Assembly (NCBI GenBank): GCA_963989245.1
Contig: OZ022346.1
Span: forward strand, 49,577,443-49,641,442
Direction of reading: 5' to 3'
DNA length: 64,000 nt
Source: Nansenia antarctica
Taxonomy: Eukaryota; Chordata; Actinopteri; Argentiniformes; Microstomatidae
Made by a program: the position numbers and the translations under genes. The notes beneath the pieces are model-generated. The model saw nothing but the letters and a program-made list of their open reading frames with translations, did not search any database and had not been told where the DNA came from. Each line of letters starts with the position of its first letter. The stretch's first letter is position 1. Shown here one piece after another: positions 47,302 through 57,179 of the stretch.

Positions 47302-48684
47302 TTGACTCACAAGATGGACATTTATCATGGTCTACACCTCTTGGTTAGCTATCCCTGCAATAGCCTGTATCTCATATTTTCTTATTTTTTCTATACCTGT
47401 GTTTGTTAGTGTGCCTTTTATTAACACTCTCTTGTTCTTCAGTGCCATAGAAAGGATTGGCTAAGGAGCATTCTAAGGATTTTCTTAACCTAATTTTCAT
47501 ATTAATTTGTTTTTTAGACATTTGCTCAGTCTTAAAGTCGTGTTCCTTTTTTGTATATGAAGTCACACATTAAAAGTAGCCCAGATTTGTTTTGAAAAGG
47601 CCTCAGCCTTTTGCATTGCAAATAGGGATGCTTCTGTAATTAATTTAGATAATTAAGAACTTGTTTTCAGTCAAAGCCCCAAAAACGGCCTAATATATTA
47701 TTTTTGATGGTTGTGTCCTTTGCTGTGAATTGTCAACAGTAGGGGGAATAAATATAATACAGCAGCGATGAGAGTACACAAGCCTTCCCTTTGTAGTAAT
47801 CTTACACATTGGTGGTAATGAAATCCAGCTAAGATGTAGTATGACTGTTACATCTATACTTGCCTGTGGGTGAAGCAGGGAAATCAAATGTTTTACTGAG
47901 CTGAGTCATATCAGTGTGTAACATGTTTATATACAATATAAAGTATATGTTATGTGTGTGTGGAGATGAATTAGGAAATACCCAATTTGATATCTTAACA
48001 TTTATTGTTAATTAGTTTGATATATTATCTTAGTTGATATATTATGTGTCCCCATATTCACCATGATCAGTTAATGGTTTCGGTTTCAGTAAAACACCTC
48101 TACTTATTACAGTAGCATGACATCCTACGCATAGAGCCTATATACCTATTATACAAATTCACCATTGTGAAGACAAAGTCCCTGCTGACTCTGTGTTGTA
48201 CTGTTTTGTGTTCTCAGGTGCTGTTCAACCAGTTCAAGTACTTCTTCAACTTGTACTTTCTGCTCCTAGCCTGCTCCCAGTTTGTCAATGAGCTCAGGCT
48301 AGGTGCCCTGTACACCTACTGGGTTCCTTTGGTAAGCAGCATGTGTCAAAGTAATGTAACATACTAGTACATAGTATACATAGTTAATACTCATATAGAG
48401 TTGAGACCGAGGTGACTTGCTTTCAAGAGAGAAATACATCTAAATATCCTCACTATGGTAACAAATTGGCTAATTCAAAAAACTTTACATGACCCACAAC
48501 AACTCATTTGAGAAAGATAAGATTACCTGTTATAACTGCTAACCATGGAGGATTGTTTTATTTGTTGTCTACCAGGGAATTGTTTTAATCATTACCATCA
48601 TGAGAGAAGCAGTTGAAGAGATAAGATGTTTTCTGCGGGACAAAGAAGTGAATTCACAGATATATAGCAAGCTTTCAACAAGAG
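44997..48684 (+). CDS. atp9a: atp9a exons 1-4 (N-terminus only)
   Basis: ATP9A is a P4-type ATPase (putative phospholipid flippase) of endosomes and trans-Golgi. Exons with GT/AG borders and matching phases are 44997-45064 (MTDNIPLQPVRHKKRHD), 47038-47182 (GDFRPRTVWLGHPEKR, YPRNVINNQKYN), 48218-48331 (VLFNQFKYFFNLYFLLLACS, WVPL) and 48576-48684 (IVLIITIMREAVEEIRC, DKEVNSQIYSKLSTRG). Together they give about 145 residues through the first two transmembrane segments. The start MTDNIPLQPVR is specific to ATP9A. Frames are open with no lesion. After exon 4 only about 190 bp of intron remains before the array resumes, so the actuator, phosphorylation and remaining membrane domains are missing from this window. 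A GA repeat (45339-45422) and a TTG repeat (47249-47301) lie in introns. Confidence 0.93.
45065..47037 (+). other. atp9a intron 1
   Basis: About 1.97 kb with a long GA microsatellite at 45339-45422 and a short TTATA run near 45545. No other gene is seen in it. Confidence 0.7.
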
Positions 48685-49199
48685 GTGAGTTTTTTTTGGT
48701 TTTGTAAAGAAATATTTGTCTAGCAGCTGGGAAACTACTGTATAATAATTACTATGAATTCATATGAAACACAATTTGTATTTAGTCCGTTTTACAGATT
48801 GTCCTGTTTAAGCTGAAATGGTCTGGATGTGGAGTGATGGTTAATTCAAAGCAGAGATGTAAAAGTGTACATAATGGATACCAAAGGTTTTCCTACAAAC
48901 TTTTGTCGTTCGCAGTCCGTTGGGGGAGCGTGTGAGAAGTCGAGTTGAACTTTCCAAAAACCTGGGAGGAACTCTTGACATGTCAATGTTCAAGTACAAA
49001 ACAGGGCTGTTCGTAGATGGCCAACAGAAACCCATGCGTAAGAGAAGGAAGGTAATGAAAAAGCTTTTTAATGAAAAAAAAATCTTTTCTCCCTGATGAA
49101 TATTTCAGCATATTCTAGACTTCAGCCTATGTAAACTGTGGATGTCCATGAACATTCCCAACATTGCCAATCACTTGAATTTTTCTTATTTTGTTACAG

Positions 49200-49630
49200 A
49201 ATGAACGTGTGGAATCACAGGTAATATTACCCAACCATCAAACTTGCTCCAATCTTTAATTACCATTAGGAGCTTGAAACATAGTTTTTTGTCAAATTAT
49301 AAAGTTATTATGGTATCTATCTCTACTGATAGATGGAGTTGTTCTTCAATCATTATGCAACTTCTAGCCAACAAGAAGCTGGTGCACTTCATCAAGCAAG
49401 GCAAAGTGGACAAGCACCTCCTGGCTGTCATCAGCGGCGAGCAGCCATCCAGATGGCTGAAGTCTTTCCTCAAGGTCACCCGCCTTAAGGGACACCTGGT
49501 GGACACCTACCTGGAGGATGAGGAGCAGCTGGACCAGGTGTATAGCTACCTGCTGAATATCTATAAGAGTGCTCCACATACCAACCCCGATCTGGCTCAC
49601 GTGTCTGACCCCATGTTATGTATGCAATAG
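49200..49630 (+). CDS. Single-copy 3' exons of the ARID/MBD-like gene, ending in an LTR
   Basis: Exon E, 49200-49220 (NERVESQ), follows exon D in phase 0 and has a GTAATA donor. A last open stretch then runs to TAG at 49628-49630. Its convincing part starts near 49370 (ANKKLVHFIKQGKVDKHLL, then WLKSFLKVTRLKGHLVDTYL). I recognise no domain in it. The acceptor is unclear: CTTCTAG at about 49368 would put this frame out of phase with exon E, so an exon may be missing or the frame broken. The last codons (MLCMQ, stop) come from the start of an LTR at 49614, so the native C-terminus was replaced. Confidence 0.5.
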
Positions 49631-49811
49631 GCATGGGACTATTTTATGTTGTTGCTATACTGTGGGTGCGCATTGATATGTACATGTTATGTTGGTGCGT
49701 ATTGATATGTACATGTGGTTGTTGAACTTGACGTTGACAGTAAAGATGTAAAAACTGTAGCTCCTTGTTCATGCATCCTTATTACTGTTAGTCCAGGCAG
49801 AAGACGTAACA
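49614..49811 (+). mobile_element. LTR of a retrotransposon with adjacent primer-binding-like site
   Basis: Begins TGTTATGTATGCAATAG and ends AGAAGACGTAACA, so TGTTA and TAACA are inverted. It is followed at once by GAAGTGGCGACGAGAATCG, a sequence like the primer-binding region of Ty3-type elements. No second LTR was found in the window, so the element is broken or this is an LTR plus leader remnant. Confidence 0.55.
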
Positions 49812-50065
49812 GAAGTGGCGACGAGAATCGTAACGATCCCCGCAGTGCAAGGTTGCAGAAGACGGGAGAGACTTGAAAGAAAAGTGAGTAAACTAAGGGA
49901 GGTAGGCTATGCAAATGGTCCTAGTATTTAGCCTGGGTAAGGAACGGGTGTATTTTCGGGAGGGATACTTCAGTGGGTTTATCCCGATCTAAGCTTGATT
50001 CATTCACTTTGTTCCATTGCGCGAAGCATTAAAGGGACACTGAAAGCAGGAGTCCAACAACAGTC

Positions 50066-50571
50066 ATGTCAGGCATTGCATTGAGTCGGCTCGCCCAGGA
50101 GCGTAAAGCGTGGAGAAAAGACCATCCTTTCGGATTTGTGGCTGTACCAACAAAAAACCCTGATGGAACGATGAACTTGATGAACTGGGAATGTGCCATT
50201 CCTGGAAAGAAACAGACTCCCTGGGAAGGTGGACTGTTCAAACTGAGGATGCTTTTCAAGGACGACTATCCTTCATCACCCCCTAAATGTAAATTTGAGC
50301 CACCTCTGTTCCATCCCAACGTGTATCCGTCGGGCACTGTCTGTCTGTCCATCCTAGAGGAGGACAAGGACTGGAGACCCGCCATCACCATCAAGCAGAT
50401 CTTATTAGGAATCCAGGAACTTCTAAACGAGCCAAACATCCAGCTCAAGCCGAGGCCTACACAATTTACTGCCAAAACAGAGTAGAATACGAAAAAAGAG
50501 TTCGAGCACAGGCCAAAAAGTTCTCCCCGTCGTAAGGGCGAGGGCGAAGACTCTGCTCCTCTACGGCAGCA
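50066..50571 (+). pseudogene. ube2i: UBE2I (SUMO E2, UBC9) processed pseudogene
   Basis: UBC9 is the only SUMO-conjugating enzyme; its catalytic Cys is Cys93. The intronless frame starts MSGIALSRLAQERKAWRKDH and runs through HPNVYPSGTVCLSILEEDKD (catalytic Cys in TVCLS) to NEPNIQ. Seven bases (encoding part of DPAQ) are then missing near 50449-50450, shifting the frame to a stop at 50483-50485. The normal C-terminal codons continue in another frame to TAA at about 50533. The whole coding sequence in one piece, with the rest almost identical to the vertebrate protein, shows a recent retrocopy. A sequence just upstream of the ATG looks like 5' untranslated region. No poly-A tail or clean target duplication was pinned down. 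Confidence 0.9.
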
Positions 50572-50679
50572 GGAATGGGTCAAACTTGGATCACCACCTC
50601 CTCCCCCCCCCCTCTGTTTCTCTGAATGTGGTTCTCTCGCATCAGAACTCTTATGGACTTGTATTTAAACCTCCACAGT

Positions 50680-50886
50680 TCAGTGCCATCAGCAGGTGCC
50701 GGCTCCATACGGTCGCTAAACCTCAACGGGACCAAGGTCACAACATCTGCCCTCAGGTTAATCATCGGCCAGTCTACAGCTCTAAACTACTTGAGCCTGT
50801 CCTCCTGTCGCAACCTTCCCAGGGGACTCAAAGGAGTGCATCATGGCCAAGAGGATATCCACCAGCTGCTGGACAAACTGGAATAA
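50680..50886 (+). pseudogene. Leucine-rich-repeat C-terminal exon, F-box/LRR-like
   Basis: The open frame ends with SIRSLNLNGTKVTTSALRL, LNYLSLSSCRNLPRG and HHGQEDIHQLLDKLE, then TAA at 50884-50886. This is two leucine-rich repeats and a tail reminiscent of F-box/LRR proteins. No upstream exon or F-box is seen, so it is either a last exon whose other exons lie elsewhere or a fragment linked to the retrocopy next to it. The paralogue is not identified. Confidence 0.45.
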
Positions 50887-50889
50887 GCT

Positions 50890-51715
50890 ATTAACTAACT
50901 ATTACCATGAATCCTAAATTCTACTGACATGCGTGGCAAACGCTTCCTGTAGAGCGGTTTCAGTATATTGGTTTGTAATAATGACAGTTGTTGGTTACAT
51001 TCGTGACCACTTAATACATTTACATATGTTTAGATGCTAATCACCACCACTTTTACAAGTGCTCTGTTCTTTGTGTCACAGATGAATGAACATCTTTATT
51101 ACAGAGATTGGGACAGCGACACTAGTTTCAATAACAACGGCGCCACTGAATTAACGGTAGTAGGAGTTGGTGAATAATTGATGAATGGAGTAGAGAGAGA
51201 GAGAGGACGAGCTAGAGGAGAAGTGTTTGTTCTAGACAGTCCCGGCCGACTATATATATATATGAATGTGTTGCTGTAAGCTTGGAACAAAAGATAGAGC
51301 CTGTAAATATATAAAACGTTCGCATCGCGTTGGAGAGAGGTACTCACGCTGTGGGATATACTTTTTCCAAGGATTATTTTTGTTTGAATCTACCGCACCG
51401 CTGAGGACGGACCACTTCAATCGGGTGAGCCAATCCATTTGCGGGGTTGTTTGAGAGCGCTGACGAGCGTTTGTCTCAATGAAGTTACTATTGGGGATTA
51501 CACTTTTTTGCCTCGGGGGATTCAAGGAACGGACTTGAACGAATCATTTAGAGGAGTGAACTTGGGACTTTGTTTGGGACCTTTGTTTTGTTTAATGAAT
51601 TGACTGTGGAAATAAGAAACATCCTAAACTCCTGTATTCATTTTGAAGCACCGACTTTATAATTCTTGAGAAATTCTTGAGAAATTATATTATTATTATT
51701 ATTGAAGGAGTGAAG
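50890..51715. other. Intergenic, nothing recognised
   Basis: Contains a short TA run near 51252 and GAGAGA near 51195. No supported gene. It may be the leader of the hAT-derived sequence that follows. Confidence 0.35.
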
Positions 51716-51718
51716 TGA

Positions 51719-51946
51719 ATGTATTATTCCTTGGTATTTCATTTGGCTGTCCCTGCCACCTCAGGGGGCTTCGACCGCCTCTACCCCATGGCCTCTTGCA
51801 TCGTCAGGGCCAAGAGGAGCCGGCTGCCCCCCCACACCACGGAGAGACTGCTGCTGTACAGGGAGTCCCTCAAGGGTAGGGAGGGGAAGGAGGAGAAGGA
51901 GGGGAGGAAGTCAAATGGCTCAGCAAAACGGGATGTGCTGAAATGA
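51719..51946 (+). pseudogene. hAT transposase C-terminal (dimerisation) fragment
   Basis: The open frame contains VPATSGGFDRLYPMASCIVR followed by AKRSRLPPHTTERLLLYRES. This fits the hAT C-terminal dimerisation region (usual form P-x-S-x-x-x-E-R-x-F-S). Asp replaces the conserved Glu, and the rest of the transposase is absent. It may be a transposon remnant or a last exon of a domesticated ZBED-type gene. Confidence 0.6.
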
Positions 51947-53535
51947 AAACGGTGTCTGTGTCTAGCTATGTATCCCACTCTCTGTCCTCCAGAATGTGAA
52001 CAGTGGATTAAAGAGCTTTGAGGACTTGGTGTTGCAAATCAAGACAACATGCAAATAATACCTCAGATGTATGAGTAATTAGTTGTTGTTTTTTAAGTTT
52101 AAAGTTAAAGAAGTTTAATGTCCTAGACCGCCTTGTCGGATAATGGACCACATGGCAAGATTGCCTACTGTCTGTCTACTTTTTTGTGTTTAAATGTCTA
52201 AACCACAATGTTGATTTAGATGATTTGTCTCATGACAGCCTTTAAGAATCTCCAAATAACTGTCAGTGCATGATTTATTTTTCCATTCTGATTATACCTA
52301 CTGTAGTTACTACTTTTAAGCATACATTTTCTCTTTGAGTTCTCCTGTGTTACGGAGGGACAGTTCAGTTAAGCATTTTCTCTTTGAGTTCTCCTGTGTT
52401 ACGGAGGGACAGTTCAGTTAAGCATGGGAAATGACTGAATGACCAACTACGTACCGTAGTCTTCTGAGGTGGTACAAATAGGTCAGGAATGCGAATTGCC
52501 CCAAGAATTGAATTTGAATGTATCCTTAAGAGACTCGAGTGGATCACAAGGGGCTACTGCTGACACAGTTATCAATGACTATGCAATTGGAAGCTGATCT
52601 GTGTTTGTTTGCCTTACAGTCTCTCATATTGCCCATCAGTTAGATTTCTTCTCTTCAGTCTGTTGCCACTGTGTTTAGGTGTTAAGCAAGTTATTTTTTC
52701 TGAGTGGGGCAGTCCCACTCATATTTTTCATTGTATTGGACAGATACAGGAAAGTAAGGAGAAGAAGGGAGAGAGGACATGGCCGGATTGAAACCCATGC
52801 CGACATGGGCATGTGTTTACTGTAGACCACGGTGCTAGACCATTGGTCATACCCCAGGTCATAGTTGCATCACATTCCTGATTAATGAGTTAATGTCTAT
52901 TTATCTTCTGTCTGAAACCTAAAACTTATCAGGATATCCGCACAACTGTCAACTAACCACTTTCGCCTTCTAGCTTTGAACTAACAATGCTAACTTGATT
53001 TGCTGAATGTCAACAGTTTGCTCCAAGTAGATAATGATGGTCGAACTGACAGACGAAAGGTTAATCATCAATGGTTCCTAAACTAATGCTCACTGCACAT
53101 CTGGACTGTGTCCAATCATGTACATATCTCTCCTTCAGTTGAATGGGCTTTCCTTGACCAGCTTGAGCTATCTGGGGAATGTAAGGAAAATAAAGATGTT
53201 TGTTTTTCTGTAAAAAAAACACTCGTTGCTGCTGTAAATGAGGGCAACCTCATTTCCATATCTCTCACCCCCAGGACTCCCCCCGCTGCCACACCCCCCC
53301 CCCCCCTCCTCCACGTCCTCCTCTTCCACCAGTGCCCCTGTTCTCTCTTTCACCACCACCACCACCACCACCAGCAGCTCACCCAACACTCAGCCCAACA
53401 CGACCCTGATGCTGAGGACCTCCCAGACCACCACTGCTATCTGTCTTGCCTTTTTTGTATATCATACATACTGTACTTGAAGACCCTTTGTGGTTGTTCT
53501 GTTTATACCTTTTTTTTGTGATAACACAACCGTTT
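51947..53535. other. Intergenic with an inverted SINE and a 49-bp direct repeat
   Basis: CATTTTCTCTTTGAGTTCTC... is repeated twice in tandem at about 52325-52422. The inverted SINE is listed separately. A Pro/Ser/Thr-rich frame near 53240-53480 reflects C-rich and CAC-repeat DNA; no gene is supported. Confidence 0.4.
52700..52850 (-). repeat. tRNA-derived SINE, full 5' head
   Basis: The reverse complement reads GGTCTAGCACCGTGGTCTAC (tRNA-like, box A region), then GGGTTTCAATCCGG (box B), then CTTACTTTCCTGTATCTGTCC and the palindromic GAGTGGGACTGCCCCACTC tail. It matches 1-126 closely. Confidence 0.75.
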
Positions 53536-53539
53536 CCCA

Positions 53540-54012
53540 TAAGTAGGAGGGGGAGTTGTTATAGATGTACTGCCATTTGTCCCATTCCTGGTGTCGATCT
53601 CCCACAAACGAAGCCATCATGGTCTTGAGTGTGCGGTTGACACGTTCGGTCAGATTGGTTTGAGGATGGTAGCTGGTGGTGAGCTTGGGTGTCACTCCCC
53701 AGCTGTTGTAAAGTTCCGCCAGGAGTTGGCTGGTGAATTGGGGGCCTCTGTCAGACAGGATGTACTTAGGCACGCCCCAACGGGTGAAGATCTCCCCTCT
53801 GAGAACTTGACAAAGCAGCCGGGTCTTGCTGTCTTTGAGGGGAAACAGCTCTACCCACTTGGTGTAGTAGTCAACGACCACCAGAAGATACACATTCCCT
53901 TTCTTGCTCCTTGGAAGGGGTCCCATGTAATCCACTCCAAGCATTTCACCCGGTGCTTCTACCTGGGTTTGCTGGATAAAGTTGTAGTTAAACGGGACAC
54001 TATGAATGTATT
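53540..54012 (-). mobile_element. Ty3-type retrotransposon integrase fragment
   Basis: The minus-strand frame holds the integrase core: GVDYMGPLP (first Asp), KYILSDRGPQFTSQLL (second Asp) and HPQTNLTERVNRTLK (Glu). Spacing fits the DDE catalytic triad of Ty3/gypsy elements. Zinc-binding and reverse transcriptase parts are absent, so it is a short relic. The frame past about 53541 is chance extension. Confidence 0.88.
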
Positions 54013-55300
54013 TCAAATAACCAAATTCTCTCCTCCTATTCTTATATATTTTTTGGCTACTGGTCAGGGGACACCACTGTTGTGTTTAGTGTTAGGCTAT
54101 TTGTTGTATTCACCGGTAAGTACTGAATGAGCAAGCGGAAGATAGCCTGCAATGACACAGAGGGGCCCGTCAAAAAGCCCTGTGTCACCGTTAGACGGGC
54201 TGTGAAGGTGTCCCGAAAAGCTTTCCCTTTACCCAGCCAGGGCGATTGGCCCAGTCCTATGAAGACTAGAGCCAGTTGTAGGGTGGAGCCTAGACCTCCC
54301 CAACCTCCCAGGTTGGTGGACCGGTCTACCCAATGCAGCTTGGGCTCACGTCAAAAGGGGAGAGGTAAAATAAGGCGCAAGGATTCGTCTTACACAGATG
54401 AGGAGGCTTAAACGTGTGAAAAAGCTACGGGAGGTCAGCTCAGATCAAAACTCAGACTCCAGATTATCAGACTTGTCAACAAGTTGCCAGAGCAGTGAGA
54501 TTAATGATGAGGTGATGACCCGCAAGGCTCAGAGACACTGGGGCGCTATCTAGCTAGCAGTAGTAGAACAGAGAAGAAGGATATTAGGAAAAAGGATAAA
54601 TACAAAGAATGCAACCGTTACCGGACAAAATAAAGAGACGGATTACCTAACAGAATTACCACAGGTTCTTTCGCCACGAACCCGTCCCACCCACCCCCAC
54701 AGTGACAACAGACAGGGAGAAGGGGAAAAGCATAGAAAAACAACAAACAAAAACAAAATAGAAGGAGAGAAAAAATGTATAATAATAAAAAAAAAACAGC
54801 AAAAGGAAGAAACTAAAAACAAGCAGCAACACATATAACAGAAATAGTGCAGTATTATTGACAATTAAATGAGTAAATATCGAATAAGTATTCACCGGTA
54901 AGTACAGAATGAGCAAGCTCAAGATGACCTGTAATAAGGCTCACAGAGACACGAACTAGCTAGCAGTAGTTGAACTAAGAAGATGGATATTAGAAAATGG
55001 CTAAAACCAAAGAATGCATCCGTTACCGACCAAAATAAAGAAACAGATGATGATAGACATAGCTTGTAGCTACAGAATTACTGCAGGTAAACATCTTTCG
55101 CCACAATTGTTATTGGGAAGTAGAGGTAAGGTGATGTGGTAGTGCTACAAGGCCCTGCACACTGGGCTTTTTTAGAGGCACACTCCAAATGTAGTTATGT
55201 GAAATCCCCCAGAATGCCTTGCGAATCATCGACAATAGTGAGGAAATGCACAAGCAACAAAAGATAACGACAACTGTAATTATTTTCTTCTTTTTTTGTT
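54013..55300. other. Intergenic with a degenerate internal duplication
   Basis: TATTCACCGGTAAGTACTGAATGAGCAAGC at 54108-54137 recurs near 54890. AGCTAGCAGTAGTAGAACAG at 54550 recurs near 54958. These suggest a duplicated element of about 780 bp. A 94-codon frame at 54127-54411 (MSKRKIACNDTEGPVKKP...) is basic and has no known motif; it may be a remnant of that element's ORF. Confidence 0.45.
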
Positions 55301-55985
55301 GTTCTTTATTGACCAGGGGCAGTACACATTAATAAACCAGTTGGTAAATGAGTCAGTGTTAGCCAAATGGCTATTTTTCAACTGTTGTCCCTATGGCCAG
55401 ATGTCATAAGTTGTTCTCTAAAAAATAAAATAAACGTTGTATACAAGCAAATTTAGAAGAGCAGTATAGCAATAGACTCTCATTAACTAACTAGGCCTAC
55501 TAGACGTTATATACAATATTGTTTTCTTTGTTAATAAAGATTTTAAAATGATGTTAGTATTTTTGTATTATCTATGCCATTGTATTATCTTAGTTGAATA
55601 TAATTTAAACGTATTATAGACCTACTCTTTATAACAACAACAACAACAACAAAAGTTCGCTAGTATGCTGATGTCTAGCTAGCTAGCTGATTTGTGCATT
55701 TTGACACAATCTATGTCGCTTGTGCTGCACATTTGGGTCTCTGATGACATTACTAACACAGAAATTGTAAAATAAAACATATTTCAATTCAGTATATGAA
55801 TGTATAGGTTATATAGGGTGGATAACAGACACCTACTAGATTACTAGATATGTTGACAGTGGTGGCCCTTGCACAACAACAGAGACATAGGATCCCCGAC
55901 TATGCTGAGAAGGTTGTACCTCTGTACATAGAGCATCAAATCAAATGCTGCATATGAGTTACAGAAATATAATAATAAATAATTA
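55301..55985. other. AT-rich intergenic DNA, possible old repeat
   Basis: A stretch near 55300-55410 (TTCTTTATTGACCAGGGGCA...) looks like a retroelement end. The remainder is unremarkable apart from a short AAC run near 55636. Confidence 0.35.
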
Positions 55986-56000
55986 TTCAAGAACTCTTGA

Positions 56001-56299
56001 CCTTAGTTAGCTAGCACCTGGTGGTAACGTTAGCTACCTTAGTTAGCTAGCACCTGGTGGTAACGTTAGCTACCTTAGTTAGCTAGCACCTGGTGGTAAC
56101 GTTAGCTACCTTAGTTAGCTACCATAGCTAGCTAGCACCTGATGGTAACGTTAGCTACCGTAGCTAGCTAGCACCTGGTGGTAACGTTAGCTACCGTAGC
56201 TAGCTAGCACCTGGTGGTAACGTTAGCTACCGTAGCTAACTAGCACCTGGTGGTAACATTAGCTACCTTAGTTAGCTAGCACCTGGTGGTAACGTTAGT
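56001..56299. repeat. Minisatellite, ~36-bp unit, about eight copies
   Basis: The unit is CTTAGTTAGCTAGCACCTGG followed by TGGTAACGTTAGCTAC. Variants have GATGG or CATTAG, and one copy is extended by CATAGCTAG. Confidence 0.93.
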
Positions 56300-56381
56300 G
56301 TAAGAGTCTCTAGGCACAGAGGGAGGTCGACACAAAGGAACAGCTGTACACACGTGTTTGTTAATGTACAGCACGGCTCAG

Positions 56382-56531
56382 CACCGTCACTGACGGGCTA
56401 ACACACACACACTGCACCGTCACTGACGGGCTAACACACACACACTGCACCGTCACTGACGGGCTAACACACACACACTGCACCGTCACTGACGGGCTAA
56501 CACACACACACTGCACCGTCACTGACGGGCT
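56382..56531. repeat. Minisatellite, 33-bp unit, about five copies
   Basis: The unit is CACCGTCACTGACGGGCTAA followed by CACACACACACTG. GTCACTGAC is palindromic. It is only 80 bp from the previous minisatellite. Confidence 0.93.
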
Positions 56532-57064
56532 GAACGAGACGTTCAAAATAATCAAGAATAAATACTAAGTGCAGCGCGCGGCCGTCACTGCCGCTCAAAC
56601 TTTCCATACAGTGTGTGTGTGTGTGTTGTGGTCGCTCGTATCTGTGGACTGTTTAGCTCTAGCAACCCGCACAGCTCCAGTGAGAAGGGGGCAAAGGACG
56701 ACAGATGCCATGTGTACGTGTTATATAGGCGGAGGGTCCCGTCCCTCGTGACACAAGCGTCGCCTGGGCCAGCCAATGGGCTGGCGCAGTGTAATTCAGT
56801 TTCTGATGAGGTCACGCAGGGGGCGTTCCCCATAGTGAGATACGAGAACTGAAGGCACGACAACTAGAAATCAGACAGTAACTCATTTTTTTTCTACAAT
56901 GCTGAATGCTGCTGTTTAAATTGTTTTAACTTGAAACCAGTTGGTCACTGAGTAGTGAGTAACAGACTCAGTGAGTACTGTTTTTGTTGCTTGAATAAAG
57001 GCTGGCAGTCTTTAATAGCCAAATGTTGTGGACTATACTGGGGAAGTATTTGTTATTATTCAGG

Positions 57065-57165
57065 AGTAAAACAATAAATACAAATATCGGATTGATATCG
57101 GTATCGCAGATACCTGAAGCCCAGGTATCGGTAGTGAAAAAATGGGATCGGGACATCCCTACCTA
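57065..57165. repeat. hAT-like terminal fragment (GGTATCGG motifs)
   Basis: Contains ATATCGGTATCGCAGATACC and GGTATCGGTAGTG, ending GGGATCGGGACATCCCTACC. The repeated TATCGG motif and end resemble the hAT subterminal repeats in unit 1 of the array, but no paired end was found. Confidence 0.45.
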
Positions 57166-57179
57166 ATTTCATCCAATAC

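Larger units (their letters stand above)
26528..49119 (+). repeat. Tandem array of a ~1.82-kb ARID-tail/acidic/MBD exon block, eight copies
   Basis: Units start at 26532, 29327, 31151, 32965, 34781, 36602, 38408 and 40227. Spacings are 1806-1824 bp, except the first (2795 bp, with a 959-bp hAT) and the last (a 7.07-kb insertion). The array junction is CATATTCTAG|TTAGGTGACG. The single-copy edges are GTGTGTTAGGTGACG at 26523 and CATATTCTAGACTTCAGCC at 49110. Each unit has four exons; in unit 1 these are A 26532-26602, B 28205-28602, C 28837-28971 and D 29119-29254. C plus D encode a methyl-CpG-binding domain (EEGWEEWPVLGDGW, then VVVRRSGSSVGQKDVYYM, then SPLGERVRSRVELSKNLGG), closest by eye to MBD1. 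B carries a GAT-encoded Asp run. A begins and D ends in phase 0, so D of one unit could splice to A of the next. B shows a shared frame break. Units differ at only a few bases, so amplification is recent or copies are being homogenised. Confidence 0.93.
40227..49119 (+). repeat. Array unit 8, split by a 7.07-kb insertion
   Basis: Exons are A 40227-40297, B 40933-41330, C 41565-41699 and D 48916-49051. The C-D intron follows the other units up to GCACAA (41804) and resumes at AATGGATACC (48873). Between them lie 7068 bp of sall4/atp9a DNA. No unit sequence is lost. The native 3' edge of the block (TTCTAG then ACTTCAGCC) follows at 49119. Confidence 0.9.

Noticed and set aside
41805..48872. Helitron capture of sall4/atp9a
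   Set aside because: The insertion ends show neither the TC start nor the CTRR end with a hairpin expected of a Helitron.
53108..53521. 137-codon Ser/Thr/Pro-rich ORF as a mucin-like protein
   Set aside because: Depends on a CCCC run and CAC repeats, with no splice or start support.
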